A stretch of 64,000 bases of DNA from contig NZ_JASITD010000024.1 in the NCBI RefSeq assembly GCF_030063445.1, positions 1 through 64,000 of the forward strand, in the 5' to 3' direction. The notes below the pieces were generated by a model. It ran no database searches. It was not told the origin of the DNA and worked only from the letters and a program-made list of their open reading frames with translations. A program made the translations under genes and the position numbers. The number at the start of each line of letters is the position of its first letter. Within the stretch, counting starts at the first letter, position 1. The DNA comes from Hymenobacter sp. H14-R3. GTDB taxonomy: Bacteria > Bacteroidota > Bacteroidia > Cytophagales > Hymenobacteraceae. Of the stretch, positions 47,626-55,168 are shown one piece after another.

Positions 47626-49899
47626 CTACAGCGTTTTGCCTTCGCGCTGGGCTTCGACCACCGCAATAGCGGTCATGTTCACGATGTCGCGCACGCTAGC
47701 GCCGAGCTGCAAAATGTGCACCGGCTTGCGCATGCCCATCAGCACCGGCCCGATTACCTCGGCCCCGCCAATCTCCTGCAGCACTTTGTAGGCAATGTTG
47801 CCCGACTCTACGTTGGGGAAAATCAGGGTGTTAGCGCCTTTTTCGGCCAGGGGCGAGAAGCCGTAGTTTTCTTGCAGCAGCTGCGGGTTGAGGGCCACGT
47901 TGGCCTGCATTTCGCCGTCGAGCAGCAGGTCGGGGTAGCGCTGCTTGGCCAGTTGGGTGGCGCGGCGGGTTTTTTCGGGCAGCGTGCCCCCGGCGTTCGA
48001 GCCAAAGTTGGAGTAGCTGATGACAGCCACCCGCGGCTCGGCATCGAAAAAGCGCACCGCCCGCGCCGCGAGGCCGATAATCTCCACCATTTCTTCGGCC
48101 GTAGGGTCGATGTTCACGGTAGTATCGGCAAAGAAATACGGCCCCTTGCGATGCTGGATAATGTACATCGACGACACGCGTCGCACGCCTTCGGCCGGCC
48201 CAATTACCTGCAGCGCCGGAATGAGGCTTTTGCCGTAGTCTTTGGTGAGGCCCGTGATGCAGGCATCGGCCGCGCCGGTTTCCACCATCATGGCCGCGTA
48301 GTAGTTGCGCTCGCGCATCAGGCGCTTGCCTTCGTAGAGGGTGATGCCCCGGCGCTGCCGCTTCTGGTAAATCAACTCCGCGTACTCATTGCGCTTGTCG
48401 TTATCCTGCAGAACATCAATAATCTCGCAGCCTTCCAGGTCGAGATTATTCTCCGTGGCAATAGCCTGAATACGGGCGTGCTGCCCTAGCAAAATGGGGT
48501 GCGCAATGCCTTCGTCGCGCACCAGCTGCGCGGCCTTGAGAATCTTGTAGTTGTCGGCCTCGGCAAACACCACGCGCTTGGGGTTGGTGCGGGCCGCCGA
48601 CGTGATGCGGTTCATCAGCTTGCGGTCCACGCCCAGGCGGGCGCGCAGCTCGTCCTCGTAGGCCGTCCAGTCGGTAATGGGCTTGCGGGCCACGCCGCTT
48701 TCCATGGCGGCCCGCGCCACAGCCGGCGAAATACTGGTAATCAGCCGCGGGTCCAATGGCTTAGGTATCAGATAGTTGCGGCCAAAGGTGAGCGTGTTGT
48801 CGCCGTAGGCGTTGTTCACGATATCGGGTACGGCCTCCTTGCTCAGCTCGGCCAGAGCGTGCACGGCAGCCAGCTTCATGGCCTCATTTATCTCGGTGGC
48901 TCGCACGTCGAGCGCGCCCCGGAAAATGTAGGGGAAGCCCAGCACGTTGTTCACCTGGTTGGGGTGGTCCGAGCGGCCGGTGGCCATAATGAGGTCGGGC
49001 CGGGTGCCCATGGCTACCTCGTAAGCAATTTCGGGGTCGGGGTTGGCCAGGGCAAACACGATGGGGTTGTTGGCCATGCCCAGTAGAAACTCGGCCGGCA
49101 GCACGTTGGCCGCCGACAGGCCCAGGAACACGTCGGCCCCAACTAGGGCCTCGCGCATAGTCGTGACCGCCTGCTCGGTGGCAAACTGCATCTGCATGTC
49201 GGCCAGGTCGGTGCGAGCGGGGTTGATAATGCCGTCTTTATCAAAGACAAGCAGGTTTTCTTTCCGCAGGCCCAGCGAGAGGTACAACCGCAGGCAGGAA
49301 ATGGCCGCCGCACCCGCGCCGCTCACCACCAGCTTGATTTCGTCAATCTTTTTGCCCACCACTTCCAGCGCGTTCAGCAACGCCGCCGCCGTAATGATGG
49401 CCGTACCGTGCTGGTCGTCGTGCATCAGCGGAATCTTCATCAGCTTGCGCAGCTCCGTTTCGATGCGGAAGCACTCGGGAGCCTTGATGTCCTCCAGGTT
49501 GATGCCGCCAAAGGTGGGCTCCAGGGCCTTCACAATACGAATAAACTCATCAGGGTCGGTGGCGTCAATCTCAATATCGAAGCAGTCGATGCCCGCGAAC
49601 TTCTTAAACAGCACGCCTTTACCTTCCATCACGGGCTTGCTGGCGGCGGGGCCGATGTTGCCCAGGCCTAGCACCGCCGTGCCGTTCGAGATAACGGCTA
49701 CTAGGTTGCCCTTGGCGGTATACTTGTACACATCGTCGGGGTTTTTGGCAATTTCCTTGCACGGCTCGGCCACGCCCGGCGAGTAGGCCAGCGCCAGGTC
49801 GAGCTGGGTGCTCACGGGCTTGGTGGGCACCACTTCGATTTTGCCCTGGGGGCTTTGTTCGTGGTAGGCGAGAGCGTCTTCTCTGTTTATTTTGAGCAT
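47626..49899 (-). CDS. maeB: NADP-dependent malic enzyme with C-terminal phosphotransacetylase-like domain
   Basis: MaeB oxidatively decarboxylates malate to pyruvate, making NADPH. The protein has 757 residues, the normal length for the hybrid form. The N-terminal malic domain shows ALAYSPGVAEPCKEIAKNP, NGTAVLGLGNIGP, GIDCFDIEIDATDPDEFIRI and HDDQHGTAIITAAALLNALE; the NAD(P)-binding part follows (LVVSGAGAAAISCLRLYLSL). From about residue 430 the phosphotransacetylase-like domain begins (RVVFAEADNYKILKAAQLVR ... GSNAGGTLPEKTRRATQLAK). In known hybrids that domain is regulatory, binding acetyl-CoA, and lacks transacetylase activity. It lies between lytic transglycosylase and ruvA genes in the same direction. 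Confidence 0.96.
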   Translation of the reverse strand: MLKINREDALAYHEQSPQGKIEVVPTKPVSTQLDLALAYSPGVAEPCKEIAKNPDDVYKYTAKGNLVAVISNGTAVLGLGNIGPAASKPVMEGKGVLFKKFAGIDCFDIEIDATDPDEFIRIVKALEPTFGGINLEDIKAPECFRIETELRKLMKIPLMHDDQHGTAIITAAALLNALEVVGKKIDEIKLVVSGAGAAAISCLRLYLSLGLRKENLLVFDKDGIINPARTDLADMQMQFATEQAVTTMREALVGADVFLGLSAANVLPAEFLLGMANNPIVFALANPDPEIAYEVAMGTRPDLIMATGRSDHPNQVNNVLGFPYIFRGALDVRATEINEAMKLAAVHALAELSKEAVPDIVNNAYGDNTLTFGRNYLIPKPLDPRLITSISPAVARAAMESGVARKPITDWTAYEDELRARLGVDRKLMNRITSAARTNPKRVVFAEADNYKILKAAQLVRDEGIAHPILLGQHARIQAIATENNLDLEGCEIIDVLQDNDKRNEYAELIYQKRQRRGITLYEGKRLMRERNYYAAMMVETGAADACITGLTKDYGKSLIPALQVIGPAEGVRRVSSMYIIQHRKGPYFFADTTVNIDPTAEEMVEIIGLAARAVRFFDAEPRVAVISYSNFGSNAGGTLPEKTRRATQLAKQRYPDLLLDGEMQANVALNPQLLQENYGFSPLAEKGANTLIFPNVESGNIAYKVLQEIGGAEVIGPVLMGMRKPVHILQLGASVRDIVNMTAIAVVEAQREGKTL

Positions 49900-49945
49900 A
49901 GGAATTGGCAGCTGGTTGTCTGGCGCGAGGTGGCAAGTTCCGGCT

Positions 49946-49976
49946 AAAAAGCCGGATTACCCCTGGTAATCCCCGG
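49946..49976 (-). terminator. Terminator of the lytic transglycosylase gene
   Basis: The 8-bp stem 49954-49961 with 49965-49972 (GGATTACC/GGTAATCC) can be lengthened by flanking CCGG pairs, and is followed on the minus strand by GGC and five T, about 80 bases after the stop at 50059. Confidence 0.6.
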
Positions 49977-50058
49977 TTTTTAGTTTTGCCAACACTAATA
50001 ATAGTATAGTTATTAATATTTTGCAGAATAACTTATTCCCCGTTGCACTGCGCCGCTA

Positions 50059-52287
50059 CTAGCTGGCCTGCACCACCAGCTTCTGGCCCAGCTTGAGCTT
50101 CACCTTATCGGAGGTCAGGTGGTTGAGGCGCTGTAACTCCTGCACGCTCACCTTAAAGCGCTGCGAAATATTATAGAGCGTGTCGCCGGGTTGCACCGTA
50201 TGCGTGCTGAAATGCAGCTCGGCCCGCTCGGTGGTGCGGGGGCGCGCCGCGCGGGTAGCTACCGCATCGGGGGCGGGCGCTGCAAAGCGCAGCCGCTGGC
50301 CCACCACCAGGGTTTCGGTACTGAGGTGGTTCCACTCCTGCATCTGCGCCACGGTGGTGCCGCGGTCGTGGGCCAGCGCGCTCAGGTTGTCGCCAAACCG
50401 CACGGTGTATATTTCTCCCTTTGGGCCTACAGCCCCCGGCTTAGCAGCCGGGGCTACCTGGGCGTTTTCCTGAAAAGCTAACGTATTAATAGATAATGAC
50501 TTGCTTCGGCGGCGCTGGATAGGCTCGGCGGCGCGGCTGGTGTCGGCGCTGACAGTTGCTTCTTCCGAAACGACGGCGGCATTCGTAGCAACCGCCAGCT
50601 GCGCCGCTTTTTCTTCCTTCGCGGTGGCTTTAGCCAGCGCCGCCGCCTGAAAAATGGCCCGCTGCTGCTGGGCCACCACGCGGGCGGCTTGCTGCCGCTG
50701 GGCGCGCAGCAAGTCTTTGGCTTGGTCGGCTTCGCGCAAGGCGCTGGCCTGGGCTTCGCGGGTGTAGCGGGCATTGGCGCTGGCCAGGGCCAGTAGGGCG
50801 CTGTCGGCGGGCGCGGCGTGGCGCGGCACTGCGGGCAGGGCTACGGCTACCGTAGCTGCGGGGGCGGCGGCTGGCGGTAGCGGCACCAGTACCAGCAGCT
50901 CGCGGCCGGGCTTCACAATGGCCCGTTGGGGCAACTCGTTCCAGCGCCGTACCTGGGCTGGGCTCACGTCAAATTTTTCGGCTACCGTGGCAATCGTCTG
51001 GCCGCGGCGCACGGTGTAGTACACGCGCCGGTAGCGCGGGGCCGCGTTGCCAACTGCTGGCTGGGCACCGCCCGCCGCCAGTGCGCCCCCCGGCGTGGGC
51101 CAGGCCGACCCGGGCAGCCCCACCAGCCGCACGGGAAGCTCCTGCGGTAAGTCACTGATTGGCTGGCAGTAGGCCAATAGCGTGGCGTAGTCTACATCGG
51201 CTAGGCGCTCGCGGGCGGTGCTGGGGTAGCGCAGCACGTAGGGCCGGTAGCCGGCGGGCAGGCTGCCGTGGCGCACCTCGGGGTTGTAGCGGCCCATGGT
51301 GAGCGAGTCGGTGTAGCCCAGGGCGCGGCTGAGGCGGCGCAGGTCAAAAGCCTGGCCGCGTACGCCCAGCGTGTCGAGCTGCTCGTACACTTGGTAGCGC
51401 AGCGTGGGGTCGTTGAGGCTGTGCTCAGGCGCATACTTCATGGCGTACATAATGGCCGTGAAGGTGGGCACGTAGTTGCGCGTTTCGGCGGGCAAGTGCG
51501 GGTACAGCTCCCAGAAGCTGCGCTTGCCGGTTTTGCGCATCACGCGCTGCATGTTGCCCGCGCCCCAGTTGTAGGCGGCCAATACCAGCTCCCAGTCGTG
51601 AAACACGCCGTAGAGGTAGCGCAGGTGCTTGCAGGCGGCCTCGGTGGCCTTCTCGGGGTGCATGCGCTCATCCACCCACTCGTCGCGCTTGAGGCGCAGG
51701 TCGCCGGCGGTAGGAGGCATAAACTGCCACAGGCCCACGGCTCCCACCGGCGACTTGGCCGTGGGTATCAGCGCCGACTCTACCACGGCTAGGTACTTGA
51801 GTTCGATGGGTAAGTTGTACTGCGTCAGGTACTTCTCAAAAGTGGGAAAGTAGAACTGCTCGCGCTCCAGCACGCGCTGGGTGTAGCCGCGCTGCCGCTC
51901 GGTAAACAGCCGCACGTAGGCCAGTACCGCCGCGTTAAACTGGTGCGGGGCCTGCGTTTCGATGCAGCCCATGCGGTCGCCCACCGTTTCGTAAAGCGTA
52001 GCCGGCGTTTGCAGCCACACCAGCCGGGCCAAGTCCACGGCGGGTTCGGTCAGCGGCTCAACGGCCAGCGAGTCGAGCGTGGCGGCCGGTAGCTCCACCA
52101 CTTGCTGAATGGTATCGCCCGGAATAAGATTGGGCTGCGGAGCCGGGGCCACCTCGCGGCGGTGGTGCCCCCGCTGGGCCACGGCCGGCAAGCTGCCCAG
52201 GGCCAGGGCCAACACCAACAGCCGCCGCACCAGTCGCGGCTTGCGCGAGGTGGTAGTAGGGGCCGGTAGTTGGTGTAAAGCTTTCAT
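50059..52287 (-). CDS. MltD-like lytic murein transglycosylase with three LysM domains
   Basis: The protein has 742 residues from the ATG at 52287 and a signal peptide (RRLLVLALALGSLPAVAQ). The transglycosylase SLT domain is at about residues 110-260, with the catalytic Glu in LAVVESALIPTAKSPVGAVG and LWQFMPPTAG following, then LVLAAYNWGAGNMQRVM. Three LysM peptidoglycan-binding motifs follow: YYTVRRGQTIATVAEKFDVS, IYTVRFGDNLSALAHDRGTT, and THTVQPGDTLYNISQRFKVS close to the C-terminus. An Ala-rich helical stretch of about 100 residues separates LysM 1 and 2. It cleaves glycan strands in the periplasm. Confidence 0.95.
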   Translation of the reverse strand: MKALHQLPAPTTTSRKPRLVRRLLVLALALGSLPAVAQRGHHRREVAPAPQPNLIPGDTIQQVVELPAATLDSLAVEPLTEPAVDLARLVWLQTPATLYETVGDRMGCIETQAPHQFNAAVLAYVRLFTERQRGYTQRVLEREQFYFPTFEKYLTQYNLPIELKYLAVVESALIPTAKSPVGAVGLWQFMPPTAGDLRLKRDEWVDERMHPEKATEAACKHLRYLYGVFHDWELVLAAYNWGAGNMQRVMRKTGKRSFWELYPHLPAETRNYVPTFTAIMYAMKYAPEHSLNDPTLRYQVYEQLDTLGVRGQAFDLRRLSRALGYTDSLTMGRYNPEVRHGSLPAGYRPYVLRYPSTARERLADVDYATLLAYCQPISDLPQELPVRLVGLPGSAWPTPGGALAAGGAQPAVGNAAPRYRRVYYTVRRGQTIATVAEKFDVSPAQVRRWNELPQRAIVKPGRELLVLVPLPPAAAPAATVAVALPAVPRHAAPADSALLALASANARYTREAQASALREADQAKDLLRAQRQQAARVVAQQQRAIFQAAALAKATAKEEKAAQLAVATNAAVVSEEATVSADTSRAAEPIQRRRSKSLSINTLAFQENAQVAPAAKPGAVGPKGEIYTVRFGDNLSALAHDRGTTVAQMQEWNHLSTETLVVGQRLRFAAPAPDAVATRAARPRTTERAELHFSTHTVQPGDTLYNISQRFKVSVQELQRLNHLTSDKVKLKLGQKLVVQAS

Positions 52288-52330
52288 AGGGCTAAGGTAA
52301 ATCGCAATTACTGAACAATCTAAACGAAAC

Positions 52331-52377
52331 GCGGCGCGCAACAGTACGGCTGGGTAGCCGGTACCGTTGCGCGCCGC
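52331..52377 (-). terminator. Strong hairpin after gatA, probable terminator
   Basis: Perfect 12-bp outer stem, 52331-52342 with 52366-52377 (GCGGCGCGCAAC), continued by inner GTAC and GGCT pairs. On the minus strand it is followed by GTTTCGTTT, a weak U-tract. It starts 27 bases past the gatA stop. Confidence 0.55.
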
Positions 52378-52403
52378 GCGCAATGCTAAAGCCGCTGGCT
52401 AAC

Positions 52404-53840
52404 TTAATTGGCCACCTCCACGGGCATCAGAGTATTGGCAAAAGCCAGTAAATCAGCCTCCCGGAAAGCGCCACTCATAATCTGTAAGCCAATGGGCATT
52501 CCCTCCTCATCGACTCCGGCGGGTATCGAAATGGCGGGCACGCCGGCCAATGAAGCCTGCACCGTAAAAATGTCGGCCAGGTACATCGAAACCGGGTCTT
52601 GCTTCTCGCCAATCTTAAACGCCGTGGTGGGCGTGGTGGGCAGCACCAGGAAATCGTACTGGCGCAGTAGCTCGTCGGTTTTCTCCTTGATGAGCCGGCG
52701 CACGCGCTGGGCTTTGGTATAGTAAGCGTCGTAGTAGCTGGCACTCAACACAAAGGTGCCCAGCATTATACGCCGCTGCACCTCGGGGCCAAAGCCCTGC
52801 GACCGCGTCTTTTTATACAGCGATTCCAGGTCCGTTACGTCGGGCGCACGGAAGCCGTACTTCACGCCATCGAAGCGCGACAGGTTGGAGCTAGCCTCGG
52901 CCGTGGTGAGGATGTAGTAGGTCGGAATCATCTCCTCCAGCAGCGGAAAGTCCATGGCTTCCACGACGTGCCCCTGGCTACGCAGGGTGGCGAGGGTACT
53001 TTCCAAGGCCGTGTGCACTTCGGGCTGCAAGCCGTCGCGGTCAATAGCATTGGCGAGGTAGCCTATGCGGTACTGCGCCGCTGGGGCAAGTAGGGCCGTA
53101 TAGAGCGGCACGGGCTGCTGGCTGGCGGTGCTGTCGAAGTCATCGGCCCCGGCCATCACCTCCAGCAGGCGGGCGGCATCTTCTACCGAGTGCGTAATTG
53201 GTCCAATTTGGTCAAACGACGAGGCAAACGCCACCAGCCCGTAGCGCGAAATGCGTGAGTAAGTAGGCTTCAGCCCCACCACGCCGCAAAACGCCGCTGG
53301 CTGCCGCACCGAGCCGCCTGTGTCAGAGCCAATGGATGCCAGGCACATATCGGCCTGCACCGCCACCGCCGAGCCGCCCGACGAGCCGCCCGGCACCCGG
53401 CTGGGGTCCTGAGCATTGCGCACCGGCCCAAAGGCCGAGTTCTCGTTCGAGCCGCCCATGGCAAACTCGTCGCAGTTCTGACGGCCAATAAAAATGGCGT
53501 CCTCAGCCAGCAGCCGTTGCACGGCCGTACCGGTGAAAAGCGACTTGAACCCGTCGAGAATGCGGCTGCTGCTTTGCAGGGCGTGCCCCTGGTATGCTAG
53601 CACATCCTTGAGCCCGATGACCATGCCGGCGAGCTTGCCGGCCGTGCCCTGGGCCAGTTTTTCGTCCACAATAATGGCCTGCTGGCGAGCCTCATCGGCC
53701 CATACTTCCAGGAAAACATTAAGCTCGGCATTACGCTGCGCAATGTTATCAAGGTAATACTCAACGAGCTGGCAGCAGGACGTGGTGCCCGCTGCCAGCT
53801 CGCGCTGAATTTCCGAAAGGGAGGAAAAAAGAGGTTTCAA
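52404..53840 (-). CDS. gatA: Asp-tRNA(Asn)/Glu-tRNA(Gln) amidotransferase subunit A
   Basis: GatA is the amidase subunit that frees ammonia from glutamine for GatB to amidate mischarged Glu-tRNA(Gln) or Asp-tRNA(Asn). The protein has 478 residues, as usual. The Ser-cisSer-Lys triad is visible: Lys in GMVIGLKDVLAYQGHALQ, the Ser pair in VPGGSSGGSAVAVQADMCLA and SIGSDTGGSVRQPAAFCG. FALSPRYG-like LKPTYSRISRYGLVAFASSF and DQIGPITHSVEDAARLLEVM follow. It lies 12 bases after the upstream tatA gene and is probably co-transcribed with both tatA genes. gatB and gatC are not in the window. Confidence 0.97.
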   Translation of the reverse strand: MKPLFSSLSEIQRELAAGTTSCCQLVEYYLDNIAQRNAELNVFLEVWADEARQQAIIVDEKLAQGTAGKLAGMVIGLKDVLAYQGHALQSSSRILDGFKSLFTGTAVQRLLAEDAIFIGRQNCDEFAMGGSNENSAFGPVRNAQDPSRVPGGSSGGSAVAVQADMCLASIGSDTGGSVRQPAAFCGVVGLKPTYSRISRYGLVAFASSFDQIGPITHSVEDAARLLEVMAGADDFDSTASQQPVPLYTALLAPAAQYRIGYLANAIDRDGLQPEVHTALESTLATLRSQGHVVEAMDFPLLEEMIPTYYILTTAEASSNLSRFDGVKYGFRAPDVTDLESLYKKTRSQGFGPEVQRRIMLGTFVLSASYYDAYYTKAQRVRRLIKEKTDELLRQYDFLVLPTTPTTAFKIGEKQDPVSMYLADIFTVQASLAGVPAISIPAGVDEEGMPIGLQIMSGAFREADLLAFANTLMPVEVAN

Positions 53841-53852
53841 ATCTTGGTCGGT

Positions 53853-54377
53853 TTAGGGCTGGTCGAGGCGCGGCCGCGTGCCGGGTATACCATCCGTGGT
53901 GGGCGGGATGGGCGTGCTCTGGTGGTAAGTGGGCTGGGCCGCCGCGGGCAAATCTACGGCAGCCGGGGCAGTATAGTCAGCTACTGGGGCCACGTAGTCG
54001 CCCGAAGCGGGCGCGGGCTGGTACGGAGCCGGCTGCTGCGAGTAATCCTGGTTCTGCGGCTGGTAGGGCTGGTTGGGGTCGTAGCCCTGGGGCTGGTTGG
54101 GGTTATAGCCTTGAGCCTGGTTCGGGTTGTAGCCCTGGCCTTGGTTGGGGTTGTAAGCTTGGTTCGGGTTGTAGTTCTGGTTAGCGTTGGGCTGGCCGGC
54201 GCGCTCAAACTCGTTCCGAATCTCGCTACTGGCGTCCTTGAATTCGCGAATGCCCTTACCCAGGCCCCGCGCCAGCTCAGGTATCTTGTTGGCACCAAAG
54301 AAGATAAGAATAACGACCATTATCAAAATCAGCTCGGAGCCGCCGATGTCGCCTAGAAAAAGCAGGGGAGATTGCAT
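53853..54377 (-). CDS. tatA: Twin-arginine translocase subunit, TatA family, with a long Asn/Pro/Gln tail
   Basis: The protein has 174 residues. After DIGGSELILIMVVILIFFGA comes the TatA hallmark hinge and amphipathic helix (NKIPELARGLGKGIREFKDA, residues of about 30-50). The remaining two thirds are low-complexity, rich in Asn, Pro, Gln and Tyr, with tandem YNPNQ units (AYNPNQGQGYNPNQAQGYNP and on). TatA normally ends in a charged tail, not such a repeat. A second TatA lies 42 bases upstream. TatA builds the channel for folded twin-arginine substrates. tatC is not in the window. Confidence 0.92.
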   Translation of the reverse strand: MQSPLLFLGDIGGSELILIMVVILIFFGANKIPELARGLGKGIREFKDASSEIRNEFERAGQPNANQNYNPNQAYNPNQGQGYNPNQAQGYNPNQPQGYDPNQPYQPQNQDYSQQPAPYQPAPASGDYVAPVADYTAPAAVDLPAAAQPTYHQSTPIPPTTDGIPGTRPRLDQP

Positions 54378-54419
54378 GAGTACGAAGAATAAAAGCGAGA
54401 AATAAAACGTGCGGGCTGC

Positions 54420-54773
54420 TTAGCTAGCCGGCGTGTTAGTGGGGTTGTTATAGGGAGCCGGCGGAATCTGGTTCGGCTGGGGCTGGTTGTAGGGCTGGGG
54501 CTGCTGGGGGTAGCCCTGCTGGTTGTTGTAAGCTTGGTTCTGCTGGTTGGGGTATCCTGGCTGATTGGGGTAGCCGTTGGGCTGCTGGTTGTAGTTGGGG
54601 TTAGCGGGCTGCTCCACGTTATTCGTAGCGTCCTTAAACTCACGCACGCCCTGCCCCACGCCCCGGAAAAGCTCCGGAATTCGCTTGGCTCCGAAGAACA
54701 GTACCAAAACGAAGATGATAAAAATGATGGTTCGGGGATTGCCGAGAAACAGAAAAAGCGTGGTTAGTAGCAT
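54420..54773 (-). CDS. tatA: Second TatA-family translocase subunit, with an Asn/Pro/Gln tail
   Basis: The protein has 117 residues from the ATG at 54773; a longer frame would add a region containing the -7 box, so it is not used. The membrane helix is TIIFIIFVLVLFFGA, followed by KRIPELFRGVGQGVREFKDA, the usual hinge and amphipathic helix. The tail is again Asn/Gln/Pro/Tyr-rich (NYNQQPNGYPNQPGYPNQQN and on). The two genes are tandem paralogs and may be specialised as TatA and TatE or TatB forms; sequence alone does not say which. The order tatA2-tatA1-gatA suggests one operon from the promoter box at 54845. Confidence 0.9.
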   Translation of the reverse strand: MLLTTLFLFLGNPRTIIFIIFVLVLFFGAKRIPELFRGVGQGVREFKDATNNVEQPANPNYNQQPNGYPNQPGYPNQQNQAYNNQQGYPQQPQPYNQPQPNQIPPAPYNNPTNTPAS

Positions 54774-54844
54774 GGGTAGGACGGCCAGGAGGCCGCGTAT
54801 AGTGATGAGAACGAAGATACGTAATAGACGAAGCTTTGGACGGG

Positions 54845-54852
54845 CAAAGGTA
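54845..54852 (-). promoter_or_regulatory. Candidate promoter (TACCTTTG) for the tatA-tatA-gatA unit
   Basis: An exact TAnnTTTG match, 72 bases before the ATG at 54773, with a TTG at 54875-54877 at a plausible -33 distance (22-base spacing). Confidence 0.55.
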
Positions 54853-55011
54853 TCGGTTTGCTGCCCAGTGCCGCCAACACGCCTGCTGTAGCCGCACATA
54901 GGTAAACCCCAATTTCTGAAGTTTAATGCCCATTTCTGAAATTGTCAATTCTGAATTAGCGAGGTTAACGCACTGTTAAGACCCATAAGCTGTGCATTCA
55001 GCGAAAAATCG

Positions 55012-55043
55012 TTGGCACTTACCCCTTACCCGATGCACCTTTG
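55012..55043 (+). promoter_or_regulatory. Candidate promoter of a small RNA
   Basis: TTG at 55012-55014, a 21-base spacer and CACCTTTG at 55036-55043, one base off TAnnTTTG at its first position. No coding region follows, only the terminator at 55136. Confidence 0.4.
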
Positions 55044-55048
55044 TATCG

Positions 55049-55163
55049 GTTAGCAGCCTTAACCCCGGCAACGTTGCTCGCGCAGCCTGTCGAGGCATAG
55101 GAAGTTGGCTAAGTTTGTTTTCATAGCTCAGAAAGGCATCGAATTCTATTCGATGCTTTTTTT
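55049..55163 (+). ncRNA. Possible small non-coding RNA of about 115 bases
   Basis: The stretch begins after a promoter-like element and ends in a perfect terminator. Inside, GGTTA/TAACC and GCCT/AGGC can form two short hairpins. It lacks the SRP RNA motif and is too short for 6S RNA. There is no start codon with a useful reading frame. The transcript is inferred only from its promoter and terminator; the hairpin could simply terminate something else. Confidence 0.35.
55136..55163 (+). terminator. Perfect intrinsic terminator with no annotated gene upstream on its strand
   Basis: Nine-base-pair perfect stem (GCATCGAAT, 55136-55144 with 55148-55156), a three-base loop and a run of seven T on the plus strand. 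On the minus strand the following bases are CTTTCT, so it would be a weaker terminator for the flippase gene. Confidence 0.75.
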
Positions 55164-55168
55164 CTGCC

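Larger units (their letters stand above)
54774..55168. other. 395-base intergenic region with two candidate promoters and a terminator
   Basis: No protein gene can be supported here. It holds the tatA promoter box (54845-54852, minus), a plus-strand promoter-like pair (55012-55043) and a strong plus-strand terminator (55136-55163), which together frame a possible small RNA. Confidence 0.5.

Noticed and set aside
55049..55163. SRP RNA or 6S RNA identity for the small promoter-terminator unit
   Set aside because: The SRP GGAA-loop consensus is absent, and the unit is much shorter than 6S RNA, so only a generic small RNA is proposed.
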